A stretch of DNA of 64,000 nt from NCBI GenBank assembly GCA_013146195.2, contig CM028379.1, forward strand, positions 59,655,693 through 59,719,692, read 5' to 3'. Below, in pieces: positions 10,369 to 20,491 of the stretch. Position numbers and translations under genes: made by a program. Under the pieces are notes generated by a model, which worked only from the letters and a program-made list of their open reading frames with translations, was not told where the DNA came from and searched no databases. Source of the stretch: Codonopsis lanceolata. Taxonomy: Eukaryota > Streptophyta > Magnoliopsida > Asterales > Campanulaceae. Numbering within the stretch: position 1 is the stretch's first letter; each line of letters starts with the position of its first letter.

Positions 10369-12400
10369 GTATCATATACCACGCTCTTGGGTGCATCCCG
10401 GTGAGAACCTACTTGTTCTCCACGAAGAGCTTGGTGGTGACCCCTCAAAAATTTCTATCCTAACACGAACAGGGCATGAGTTGTGTGCTCATGTGTCCGA
10501 GGTTGATCCTCCACCTGCTGATTCTTGGGAACCACACACAGGTTTCAAATCTCAAAACCCTGAAGTACGATTGATGTGTGAGCCCGGGTCAAACATAACA
10601 TCTATTCACTTCGCAAGCTTTGGAACTCCTATAGGGGATTGTGGTGCATACACTGCTGGGAATTGTCATATTGACGTGTTACCAGCCGTTCAGCAGGTAA
10701 CATAACTCTTCTTTCCTAGAATTTTATTTTTATTTTATTTGTTCACTGTTTTTTCTATATATGCCAAACCAGCGATGATACTTTGATCCAAGTAAACAAT
10801 CTTACCTGAGTCTTTCTTTTTTCATCTGTATATATGTGCGTATCAATACCTGCTTTTGATACTGTATCAAATGTAAAGTGATTCAAACCTTGACAAATGT
10901 AAACTGTGTGAAAGATAAAGTATGAAGCAATGTTGCATTTAGTTATTTTTCTTCCTCGGACTGATCTGCTTGCTCACTCAAGCTCCGCTCCTCCCCCCCA
11001 TCCCCCCGAAAAAGAAAGAAAACAAAACACCGAAGGATAAAATATGCAAGTATTATTTGATGATTGAAATAGGTGCGAGGACATGTATGTAAAGATGCGC
11101 AGCCGCGTTCAACTGTTGACTGTAAGCTCCGCGCAGTTCTCGACTTTTTATGAACCTTTTAATCCCATAATAGCTGTTCTCATCTGTTCAAGGGCTCAGC
11201 CGCAACGTGTTTTTTCATACTAGATGAATAAGCAAGAAGTTATCCTGGACTACTTATCCCACTCTGACTCTGTAAAGTTGACTATCTAGATATGTTGATA
11301 TTCTTGCTGGTTTGTTGAGCTGGAAGAGTTATTTTCTAAGCGACTGTTGGAGAACAAACAAAGAGAACAGTGATTCGATATGTTGATATTCTTGATTAAA
11401 GAGTTTTAGTGGAGAGCTTATTTTCTAAGCAGCTGTTGGAGTGCCATATGGAGTCCTTCACTAAGTCTTCTTGAATAATAATGGAGGCGACTACTATTTG
11501 CAGTGCTCATGAGATGGTGGAGAGCATGTGACAAGGAATCCAATGTTGGCAGTGAGGCAGATTCACGATGGTGAATATTGCCGAGATGCATCCCTGGACC
11601 CTGGTTGGGACCTTGAAGAATCTCTCTCTCTCTCTCTCCCTCACACATACACATACACACACGGACCCGGAGGATAGCCATGTGTGTCCTAGGTGGGAAT
11701 GTTGGTTATGAAATATTGAGCACAGACACCTCGCCAATCCCTCGGTAGTCCTGAAAACCACTGCTCTCCGATTACGAATGCCATGGGTGCGAGCTGATTC
11801 AACAGCATGTGACTAGTCTTAGCTGCACTTCCTTCTTAATATGATTCTATTCCGGACCTTTCCTTTCCACCTTCCTCTTCTGATTGCCTGTAATTCTTTC
11901 CTTCCCCGGCCGCCCAATCGAGGAAAAATGGAATAGGAAAATGGACTTCCTTGCTACGCCTTTCACCTCTTTTTTGGAAAAAACTATTCAAGGCTAGATC
12001 TCCACTTTTTCTCTTTCAAGATTTCCTCTATTAGATCTCGAGCTGGAAATCTATCTTTATTTGGTGATCTAATGGCTCATAGACAGCACAGGCTTTTCAG
12101 GGATGACATAGGCAAGGCGGAAAATCCTTCAACTTATCGTGTCACAAACTTATTAAGGGTCTGTTTGATTTTTAGCTTATTGATATGTGCTGATGACTTA
12201 TTACTTATGACTGATGACTTATTGCTTATGACTTATGACTAATAACTGGTGATGTTTGATTTAGCTTTTTAAAAGTGCTGATTAGCTTTCATAAGTTAAT
12301 TTGTGTGTTTAATTAATAAGTTGAAATAATGTTGAAATCAAATATAAAGAGTAAAATAGCATCATCACAAAATGTGATTTACATCATTAGTATGATTATG

Positions 12401-12433
<33 letters not shown>

Positions 12434-12618
12434 ATTAAAATTAATATTAATATTATTACTATTATCATTAATATTAATATTACTTTTAATCGTATTATTA
12501 TCATTATTATTTAATTTATTTATTATTATTATCACTTTTTATTATTTTATCAATATTAATGCAAATTTTATCACTATTATTAATTATTACTATTATTATT
12601 ATCATTATTATTGCCTTT

Positions 12619-12660
<42 letters not shown>

Positions 12661-14624
12661 GTATCAACATTAATATTAGTTTTATTATTATTATTACTTA
12701 TTATTTTTAGTATTGATTTTATTATATAAATAATAATATTAATTTTATTTATATTAATATTTTTACTTATTATTATCATTTATTTTATTATTATTAATAT
12801 TATATTTTATTATTAGAATATTGATATTAATATTACTTTTATTATTATTATTACGATTATTTTTAATATATTATTATTAATATTAATTTTTAGTATTATT
12901 ATTATTTATCATTATTATTGCCTTTATTATTATTATTATTATTATTATTATTGTATCAACATTAATATTAGTTTTATTATTATTATTACTTATTAATTTT
13001 AGTATTGATTTTATTATATTAATAATAATACCAATTTTATTTATATTAATATTTTTACTTATTATTATCATTTTATTTTATTATTATTAATATTATATTT
13101 TATTATTATAATATTGATATTAATATTAATTTTATTATTATTATTACGATTATTTTTAATATATTATTATTAATATTAATTTTTAGTATTATTATTATTA
13201 TTAGCATTATTATTAATAATACTTATTATTATATTTATCATTATTGATACTATATTTATTATATTTATTATTATTATAACTATTATCATTAGTCATATTA
13301 TTATATATTAATATCATTATAATTCCTTTTATTATTATTATTTATTATAATTATTATTATTATTACTTTTTGTTTTTATTACTATTATTAAGAAGGTAAT
13401 ATTGGAATATATAAAATTTCAATAAAAAAGAAACTCGTATGTTTTTGAAAAGTAGAATTAAGCACTAGGCTTAGTGCTTACAACTTATGGCCTTACATAT
13501 GCTTTAAGTGACCTTTACATGACTTATGACTTATCTTACCATAAGTGAAATCCAATGCTTCAAAAACAACTTATGATAAGTCATAAGTCATAAGCACTTC
13601 CAGATAAGTCAAATCAAACAGGCCCCAAAGCAAAGAATAAGGCTAAAAACTTCACGTTGGCAATAGGAGACTTACGAGGGCGACCAAAGCTCGACAGTGG
13701 TTGCTCCAACAAGATCAGTAGTCATCGTATCGCTATGTTACGTTTGAAAGTAATTTTTTTGGGCGTTTTATAGGGCGTTTTTGCTTTCCTGTTTTTGTTA
13801 GGGGTAAGACTCTTTAGTCCTTGTTGGACGGTTGGTTGTCCCCCTCCTTGTTTGTTTTTTATCTTTTATTTATATACATGTTTGTTTAAAAAAAAAATTA
13901 TAAGATACGAGTGTTGTGGAGCTTCATGGGCTGGGAATCTTTAGCTGAAGCCTAACTGCAGTGATGATCGTGCTGAAGCCTGACCAGATTTAAGGAGACG
14001 ACAAAAAAATGTGGTTAATAATAAGCTGCGAAATAAACCAGGGTGCTGGGCCTATGAGCGATATCCTTTTCTAATTTTCATGCCCATGAGTTGCTGAGGG
14101 GCAATTCATTGTTGGACCATATAATGACGGAAAGTCAATTGCCCTCTTCCTTTTCTTTGAGAATGATGATTAATGGAAGCTTCTGTGAAACCAAAAAAAA
14201 TAAAAAACAAGTTTTCACTTGGAGCCTTCGAATTTGCACGAGGATGTACAATGAGGTTATATATAATTTGCCATCTCCTCTTGGACTGAAATCAACTTAC
14301 TTTTATCTTTCCACGTATGCTGACTAGGACACACATTGCACACATACATGCACACTTACAGACATACACCTACGTACATCCAAAGCAGCACAAGCATAGA
14401 GGGTAACTGCATTGCTAAAGGCTGTTTTGTGCTTCTTTTCTTCACCATTTCTTTGTTGCAAGTTGATTCACATATTGGAAGAGTGTTAACGTACTTATTT
14501 CATTGGCCTCCAGGTTTGCATCGGCAAGCAAAGATGTTCAGTTCCTGTATCAACAGCTAAGTTTGGGGACCCATGTTTTGGAGTGGTGAAAAGCTTGGCA
14601 ATTCAAGCTGTTTGCAGTGCCTGA
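10369..14624 (+). CDS. GH35 beta-galactosidase, last two coding exons with SUEL lectin domain
   Basis: Exon A (10369-10696) encodes YHIPRSWVHPGENLLVLHEE then LGGDPSKIS, the conserved end of the plant beta-galactosidase catalytic/jelly-roll part. It continues into a SUEL-type galactose-binding lectin domain (VRLMCEPG, HFASFGTPIGDCGAYTAGNC). It ends CAGCAG|GTAACA (donor at 10697). Exon B (14514-14624) follows acceptor CCTCCAG and continues in phase: VCIGKQRCSVPVSTAKFGDP, GVVKSLAIQAVCSA, stop TGA. Lectin cysteines are kept. These secreted enzymes trim beta-galactosyl residues of cell-wall polysaccharides. The 15 or so upstream exons are absent from the window. Either a very long retroelement-filled intron lies to the left, or this is a 5'-truncated relic. 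The open frame and good splice sites favour recent function. The exact isoform is not assigned. Confidence 0.85.
11615..11665. repeat. (CT)n then (CA)n microsatellite
   Basis: A run of alternating tc followed by imperfect ca/ta repeats. The serial change of dinucleotide is typical of a compound microsatellite. Confidence 0.8.
12157..13626. mobile_element. TIR element (Tourist/hAT-like MITE) expanded by ATT repeats
   Basis: The left end GGGTCTGTTTGATTTTTAGC and the reverse complement of the right end GGGGCCTGTTTGATTTGAC match. Both ends go on with repeated CTTATGACTTATGACTTAT motifs, so the inverted repeats exceed 100 bp loosely. The GGGxCTGTTTG start is typical of PIF/Harbinger (Tourist) MITEs, but the flanks taa and aaa do not give a clean TAA target duplication. 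The interior (about 12390-13395) is nearly pure ATT/AAT repeat. Confidence 0.65.
12390..13395. repeat. 1-kb (ATT)n-rich satellite with a 307-bp internal duplication
   Basis: It is almost wholly A and T in TTA/ATT triplets with occasional C and G markers. The marker string atcattattattgccttt occurs at 12601 and 12908, so a 307-bp unit is duplicated. The shared distal marker gtatcaacattaatattag confirms it. Long ORFs read here are isoleucine/asparagine runs and not genes. Confidence 0.85.
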
Positions 14625-15016
14625 ATTTTCTCTTTCCACTTGATTAGTCAAAATCCCATGGAAGCATCTTAGAGTGATGTGAACCCCCATCTCTTTTAGT
14701 ATGATCCAACGGAAATAAGCATTGGCAAACCAAGGGCCATTTCATTTTGTTGTTAGTTCTCTTATATTTTCTACATATATGGTTTTACGGATTGCTTTTT
14801 ATATGGGAGCTGTAATTGTAAAGTTTGGAGAAATGCAATTTCATTATATATTTATTTCTTCTTTGTTATGGGGAAATGGCAGAGAAACTGGACTAATGCT
14901 ATTCATAATAGTATCAATTTCCTGCTAGTGGATGTTTGAGGTTGATCCGGCCATTATTTTGTTTCGGGGTTATGTGTGTGGAATTGATAATCAATACTGG
15001 GATTAAAATACAAAGA

Positions 15017-15098
15017 CCGACCATAGCTCAGTTGGTAGAGCGGAGGACTGTAGTAGGCTACTTGCCAGCAGCTAATCCTTTGAATCTGGCAGGTCGGA
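15017..15098 (+). pseudogene. tRNA-Tyr pseudogene with deleted T arm
   Basis: Nearly identical to the intact tRNA-Tyr at 15332, including the GTA anticodon and the 21-nt intron. About 12 bases spanning the variable loop and T stem (equivalent of AGGTCGCTGGTTC) are missing. Acceptor position 7 is A and mispairs. Box B is destroyed, so it should be neither transcribed well nor folded. Confidence 0.88.
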
Positions 15099-15331
15099 TT
15101 TTTATTTTTAGTTTGTCCCTTACATTTCACAGTTTTTGTAGTAGGCTAATTGTAATGTTTGGAGAAATGCGCCTTCATTATATATTTCTTGGAAATGGCA
15201 GAGAAGATGGACTTGCTATTCATAATAGTATCATTTTCCTGCTCCAGGATGTTTGAGGTTGATCTCGTTAGTTTCTATTTTTGGGTGCATATGCGTAATT
15301 AAAAATCAATACTCTGATTAAATTGCAAAGA

Positions 15332-15425
15332 CCGACCTTAGCTCAGTTGGTAGAGCGGAGGACTGTAGTAGGTTACTTGCCAGCAGCTAATCCTTAGGTC
15401 GCTGGTTCGAATCCGGCAGGTCGGA
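15332..15425 (+). tRNA. tRNA-Tyr (GTA) with 21-nt intron
   Basis: The 7-bp acceptor stem CCGACCT/AGGTCGG, D arm GCTCAGTTGGTAGAGC, anticodon GTA at 15365-15367, and T arm GCTGGTTCGAATCCGGC are complete. A 21-base intron (15369-15389) follows position 37, as in nearly all plant nuclear tRNA-Tyr genes. Box A and box B are intact. No CCA is encoded, as usual for nuclear genes. A T run follows at 15435. Confidence 0.95.
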
Positions 15426-15567
15426 TTTAAAAAATTTTTTTTTTATTAGTTTGTCCCTTACATTTCACAGTTTTTGTAGTAGGCTAATTGTAGAAGTTTG
15501 GAGAAATGCGATGTCATTATATATTTCTTGGAAATGGCGGAGAAGATGGACTTTCTATTCATAATAT

Positions 15568-15806
15568 GCCACGCCATCGTTTTCAAATTATCATCTTAAT
15601 AATTGTTTTCTTTCAAAACTTTCCCTTTTAGTAAAATATTTTTACAATTTTACCCTTATTTTTTCTACCTATTTTAAGTATGACCACATGTTCAAGTGCA
15701 ATAAAGGAAACCATGCATTTCACAAATATTTATAATACGGTCAATTACTTTTTCTTAAACGATATATCGGATCAAAGAAAACAATAATTTGAAAACCGAG
15801 TGAGTA
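15568..15806. mobile_element. Stowaway-like MITE in the third tandem unit
   Basis: About 240 bp splits the third tandem copy after attcataata; the copy resumes at gtatcattttcc. Ends are inverted: left CATCGTTTTCAAATTAT, right ATAATTTGAAAACCGAGTG. The right end read inward, TACTCACTCGGTTTTCAAAT, resembles a Stowaway start next to a TA site. The interior is AT-rich with no ORF. Confidence 0.6.
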
Positions 15807-15894
15807 GTATCATTTTCCAGTTTCTATTTTCGGGTGTATGTGTGTGTAGTTGATGATCAATACGTGCAACCATTGGGGAGTGAAGATATCATGG

Positions 15895-16234
15895 AATGGG
15901 CTCGGACCCACCCGGAGTGTTGAAGAACCTACTGAGGAGGGAGATGGTTCGTTTTCACCAGAACTATTACATGGTGATGAAATTGAAGAAGTAGTTGATC
16001 CTGAAGAGGACAAGGGTAACCTGGAAAGAGAACGAATGGCCGTGCTAGCAGAGCAGCAGACTCGAATCCAAGAAGCATTGGCTGCAAGATCTGCTCCCTG
16101 TGAGGATAACTTGGAGATGAGGGTGGGCATGAAAGCCATGGTGGGAGCAATGGAGGAAGGTGATGCTGTGTTTGGAAACAGTGATGAAGTTAACCTGGAT
16201 TCACAGATGTACTGGTGGTGGCATGACAAATGAT
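15895..16234 (+). pseudogene. CACTIN: CACTIN (spliceosome-associated protein) gene fragment
   Basis: The frame reads GSFSPELLHGDEIEEVVDPE, then EDKGNLERERMAVLAEQQ, EDNLEMR, AMEEGDAVFG, EVNLDSQMYWWWHDK and stop. In plant CACTIN this order occurs just before the conserved C-terminal domain that starts YWWHDKYRPRKPK. An extra TGG (YWWWHDK) precedes a stop, and the conserved C-terminal domain is missing. An extra Val-Gly near EMRVGMKAM also departs from what I know of the family. The fragment has no visible intron and starts within a repeat copy, so it is a captured or retro-copied piece, not a gene. Full-length CACTIN is a nuclear splicing cofactor. Confidence 0.75.
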
Positions 16235-16293
16235 AGACGGACAATTAACACTATCTTTGGGCAGTGTTAACAGTGTTAATTGTCCGTCTATCA
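16231..16293. repeat. Perfect 22-bp inverted repeat (hairpin)
   Basis: TGATAGACGGACAATTAACA with CT (16231-16252) is the exact reverse complement of 16272-16293. The 19-base spacer also holds a partial AGTGTTAAC copy of the arm. It begins at the stop codon of the CACTIN fragment. Confidence 0.93.
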
Positions 16294-17080
16294 AGTATCA
16301 ACAAAAACTCCCCTAGAGAGCCAAATATAATCAAACTCTCTATAACCACGAATGCTTTGTATGAACCAGCAAGTTCCTGATACTACTAGTCTACTAGTGC
16401 TTCCATGTCAATATTAATAAGTGTTGACAAATAATAATTCAAGTCCAACTCCATTAAGTCTTTGGTTGCTGTTGCATGGACAAGTTGTTAACAGCGGATA
16501 GGTAGGGAGAGATTTGGTCAAAGGTCGTCCACAAAGATGACAATTTTGCCCTCTAATTTGTGCTATAAATTTATTATTTGTTCATATTTTTATCAAAAAA
16601 ATAAAATAAAAATCAGGTGGCATGACACCTCAGTACTCCACTTAACCGTTTTGAAATATAAAATAGAGTGATGAGAGCATCACCAATGCAACTGTAGATT
16701 TGTTTCTACGTGGCCGTGAGTAATTCATATCCTCAATCATATGTGTCATTTTTTCTCTCTTCATTCACATTCAATCAAAATAGATCTCTCTAAAATGTGG
16801 ATTTAATCTTATATGACATACATCTTGTAAGGGTAAAATATGGATATCCTATTTTACTAATTGTTTTAACCTTTCTTAGTCATAAAGTTATGGGAGGTAA
16901 TTACTATGTTTAATATTTCTTAAAAGCTCTCAAAGAATCCATTTTAGTTTGACTATTAACTTGGGCAAGTTATATTCTTGTAGGACAAGAAAACCATTTT
17001 TGGTAACTAAAACTTTTATTTCTTAATTTTATGTTTATTTGGATTTTTTGGTTTCCTTGTTTGTTCAGGACTCTAGCTCA
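16294..17080. other. AT-rich stretch without recognised genes
   Basis: No ORF, RNA gene or clear repeat boundary was seen on either strand. Confidence 0.5.
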
Positions 17081-17848
17081 AATATCTATATTATAAAAGA
17101 GCTCATGATCTAACTGGTGGCCCTGATCGAATTGTGTTAAACATAACTGACGGCCTAGATTGATTCTTAAGTATATGAGTTACAAATGAACCCCCCAGTT
17201 ATGAGTTATGTTTGAATTACCCCTCTACAATTACATATAAAACCTTCAGTTGTGGATTTTGTTTGAATTACTCCGTCAATTATAAGTTTTGTTTATCCCG
17301 GCCATTCATTGAATTGATCTCATACCGACGCCGTGCCTATGGACAAGGTTGGTCGTGCAAAAGCTCTACACCTCCCAGACATTAAGAGAGACACGCTGAT
17401 AGAGAGAAAAAGCTGAGAGCATAGTTTGGAGTATTTGAATGCAGCTGTGGATGCAATAACATCACGAGCTGCATTGTTGCTTTGCTGTTTGTTTTCCTAG
17501 CTAGGTTTTAGGAAACTTATTTTTTAATCTCACGTTTGCTTTACTTTACTTGTGTTTTTGTGGGTTTCCTCTCCAAACTTATTGTCTAGTGAGAGGTTTT
17601 GGTGTTTTGTTGATTTCACGCTTTGTTTTGTAAAACACATAATCTTTTAGTGAAATCTTTTTTGGTCGTAAGGCTGGATCTACAAGCATAGCTTGTACAT
17701 TGTTTGATAAACTTCTTTGTTTATTACTGCTTTATTAATTTAAAGACTTCCGATGTTTACTTATTTATTATCTGGTCAATGCACCTTTGGATGCAGCTGC
17801 ATCACAAGCTGCATTGATAGTTTTCTTGGAATCCTAGCTACTATTACA
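17081..17848 (+). repeat. Probable 5' LTR of the Sirevirus-like element (left edge unclear)
   Basis: The sequence ends CTACTATTACA at 17848, eight bases before the primer binding site, as an LTR would. The left edge is a guess. It contains the motifs GAATGCAGCTG (about 17436) and GGATGCAGCTGCATCA (about 17791). No matching 3' LTR is visible in the window, so the call rests on position. Confidence 0.4.
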
Positions 17849-17856
17849 CTTTCAAT

Positions 17857-17869
17857 TGGTATCAGAGCC
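17857..17869 (+). other. Primer binding site, initiator-Met tRNA type
   Basis: TGGTATCAGAGCC, complementary to the 3' end of plant initiator tRNA-Met, lies between the presumed LTR and gag start. Confidence 0.85.
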
Positions 17870-17911
17870 TCCTCTTGATGACAGTAAGAGAAGATTCTGG
17901 TTGTAGCTATA

Positions 17912-19700
17912 ATGGATTCTCAATATGAGAATGTTGTTCGTCCTCCAACTTTGACTAATGTTAATTACTCAATTTGGAAAGTCAAGATGTGTATCTTCAT
18001 CAAATCAATTGATGAGAGAGCATGACTTGCTGTGTTGAATGGGTGGACTCCACCTAGGACCACTGATGATGATGGTGATATTAAAATCACCAGCGAGGCA
18101 AATTGGACCACTGAAGATAGAACCACAACCTCGTTTAATTATAAGACTCTTTCAGCCATATACAAGGCCTTAGATGCTAATACCTTCAGAGTTATTGCAA
18201 ATTATGACTCTGTTAAGGATGTTTGGGAGGCCCTTCAAACATTATGTGAAAGACATGCTAGTGTTCGTGCTTCCAAACTTATAATGCTTACCACTCAATT
18301 TGAAAACACTAGAATGAATGAGGATGGGGATATTATGTCATACTATTGTAGATTACTTGATATATATCCAATATTGCTCTTTCTTTGGGTGATTTTATCA
18401 CCAATGATCGACTTGTTAGCAAGATGATGCACACTCTGCCTAAAAGATTTAATGCCAAAATTTGTGCAATTGAGGAAACTCATGACACTAATAAACTGGG
18501 TTTTGAAAAACTAGCTGACATTCTTCAAATTTTTTAGTTAAATCTCAATGAGCAAATTAAGAACAAAGGCAAAGGTGCATCATCCTCTAATCCTTCTATG
18601 AAAAGTTGTTTTTCCTTCTGTTGTTGATGTGTCTTCTGATTTGATTGAATTGCACAAGGAAATTGAGGAATCTGATTTTGGTGAAAACTCAATGAATCTT
18701 TTAACAACAAAGTTTAAAATTATTTTGAAAGCAAAAGGATAAAATAGATCTACATTTTCAAACACCAAAACTGTTTTAAAACCTGAGTCTATTAAGTTTA
18801 TTCCCAAAGAAGACTCTTTCCAAACCCCTGAAAAATCTTTTACCAACCCTTTTGCTAAAAAGACTACATCAAAAAATCTTGATTCCATTCAATGTAGGGC
18901 TTGTCAAAGGTTTGGTCATTATGCTAATCAATGTGCTAATATCATACGTAAGAAGGGTTTGAATTTTTCTGCTACTCTGAGTAACAGTGATGATGAAGAT
19001 CCAAATGATCTCATCCCTCTCACAGCTGTGAAAAAAATTACAGATTAATCCTACCGGTGATTCACGTGATGAAGCTCGCAATGCAGCTGCATCAGAAGCT
19101 ATATTAGACGAAAATTGGGATGATTCTCTCTACTTTAATTCTTCCATAACTGAAGATACTACAGGTACTCAAGAATCAGAATGCTCATAAGAGTCTGAAC
19201 TAATGGAAGCTTACAAAGAATTGTACAATGATTGAGAGAAAAGAGCTTCCCAAGTCAAGGTTCTTGTAAGAACAAAAGAAGCACTCAAGAAGAAGAATGG
19301 AGATAAAAAGGAATGCATTGCAAGGTTAGAGTGTTTGCTCACAAAGAAGGATGTTGAGTTAGAATCCTTGAAAGGTGAGCTTAACAAAACCAATGCAACT
19401 ATAGCTAAGTGGAATTCAGGTAAATTCAAACTTGATGATATGTTGAAGGTTGGACAGAATGGTAAAACTGGGCTTGACTTTAAACCAAAGATTTTTGTTC
19501 ATAAAGGTGAAGGAACATCATCACCTTCTTTTGAGTCAAAACAGTCTCCTCAAACCTTTCAAAACAACAATTTCTTTGAAAAACCTGGAAGTAGGAAGAT
19601 AAATTTTGTGTGTCATACTGTCATAAACCTGGACACATTTAACCATTTTGTTACAAGAAGAAGGCAAACTTTACTGAAGAAGTTCGACAAGCTTTCCTAG
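17912..19700 (+). pseudogene. Sirevirus-like copia gag, broken
   Basis: It starts MDSQYENVVRPPTLTNVNYS, with an early stop (TGA near 18024). The frame at 18032 continues with TLSAIYKALDANTFRVIANY and VWEALQTLCERHASVRASKL, a UBN2-type gag. Frame shifts follow. IQCRACQRFGHYANQCAN at about 18890-18940 is a CCHC zinc knuckle. The frame at 19335 gives a coiled-coil stretch (KDVELESLKGELNKTNATIA) and a second shifted knuckle-like YCHKPGHI...FCYKKK at about 19610-19660. A long gag with coiled coil and knuckles points to the Sirevirus lineage. Many stops make it non-functional. Confidence 0.8.
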
Positions 19701-20491
19701 CCTGAAATCAGATGTAGCATCGGATGCAGCAATATCAGAAGCTGCATCAGCCAAAAATGTTCAAAAAAGCTTGGGTTCCTAAAGGAAGTTTCAGACTTGT
19801 AGACCTACAAAATACAGAAGTTGAACGTTCTGGAAACTCTGAAATTACGGATGTAGCTGCATTGGAAAATACATTGGTCAAACTTCTGCAGAAGCTGAAA
19901 CTGAAACTCAACATGTTGATACTGATCCTACTGTGACTAATAGAAGTCAGGATTTACACAGTCGTATACAGAAAGACCACCCAACCTCTCAAGTGATAGG
20001 TAATGCTCTTGATAGCATGTCCACAAGACGAAAATGTAAGGTTTATTATCGCAAATTAGCGTGCTTATCATAATATTTTTGATAGAAGCCTTGTTACTTA
20101 TAGATTAGTTCATTTTAGTAGTTAGTTAGTTTTTAATCTGAAAATTTTTCTAGTCTATACATCTTTTGCTTGCATTGCTTACTTTCTAAATATTACTCTA
20201 CAACTTTTATGAATGAACCAAATGATCAAAAATTATGGGCTACACATTGATGTGTTAACCATGTATAGTGATAATACCAGTGCAATTTGTATAGCAAAAA
20301 ATCCAGTTCAACATTTTCGAACAAAACACATTGATATAAGACACCACTTTATTAGAGACTTGGTTGAACAATTGATTGTTTGCATAGAACATGTTGGGAC
20401 AGAAAATCAATTGATTGATATTTTTACTAAGAGTCTAGATTTTGAGATATTTTCCAATTTTAAGAAATCTCTTGGTATGTGTGTCATTTGA
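19701..20491 (+). pseudogene. Sirevirus-like copia pol remnant, RNase H end only
   Basis: After a short WVPKGSFRLVDLQN piece at about 19770, sequence jumps to the last part of copia RNase H at 20213-20491: MYSDNTSAICIAKNPVQHFR, TKHIDIRHHFIRDLVEQ and ENQLIDIFTKSLD. Protease, integrase and nearly all reverse transcriptase, roughly 3 kb expected, are missing. The element is an internal deletion derivative. It could have moved only with help in trans. Confidence 0.85.

Larger units (their letters stand above)
10697..14513 (+). other. Terminal intron of the beta-galactosidase gene (3.8 kb)
   Basis: It is bounded by GTAACA and CCTCCAG. Plant GH35 introns are usually short, so this one is strongly enlarged. 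It contains a CT/CA microsatellite (about 11615-11665), a TIR element with roughly 1 kb of ATT repeats (12157-13626), and AT-rich filler. Small ORFs inside are low-complexity and not credible genes. Confidence 0.7.
14811..15870 (+). repeat. Tandem array of a tRNA-Tyr-bearing unit, three copies
   Basis: The string GTTTGGAGAAATGC...TTCATTATATAT...GGAAATGGCAGAGAA recurs at about 14820, 15157 and 15495, each time followed by ATTCATAATA-TATCA and, after GTGTG-GTTGATAATCAATAC, by the tRNA in copies 1 and 2. The unit is about 320-340 bp. Copy 3 is split by an insertion at about 15568-15806 and lacks the tRNA, running instead into the CACTIN fragment. Confidence 0.8.

Noticed and set aside
12329..13071. 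Several ORFs in the ATT-rich block with long Ile/Asn runs
   Set aside because: They are direct translations of triplet repeats on both strands and duplicate each other through the 307-bp repeat; no gene signal.
13740..13900. Possible LINE 3' end with a poly-A run at about 13887
   Set aside because: The wording (TTTTATAGGGCG..., TTTATATACATGTTTGTTT, A10) is suggestive only; no reverse transcriptase and no target duplication were found.
15810..16244. Minus-strand ORF of 144 codons opposite the CACTIN fragment
   Set aside because: The plus frame has clear CACTIN similarity; the minus frame is its shadow.
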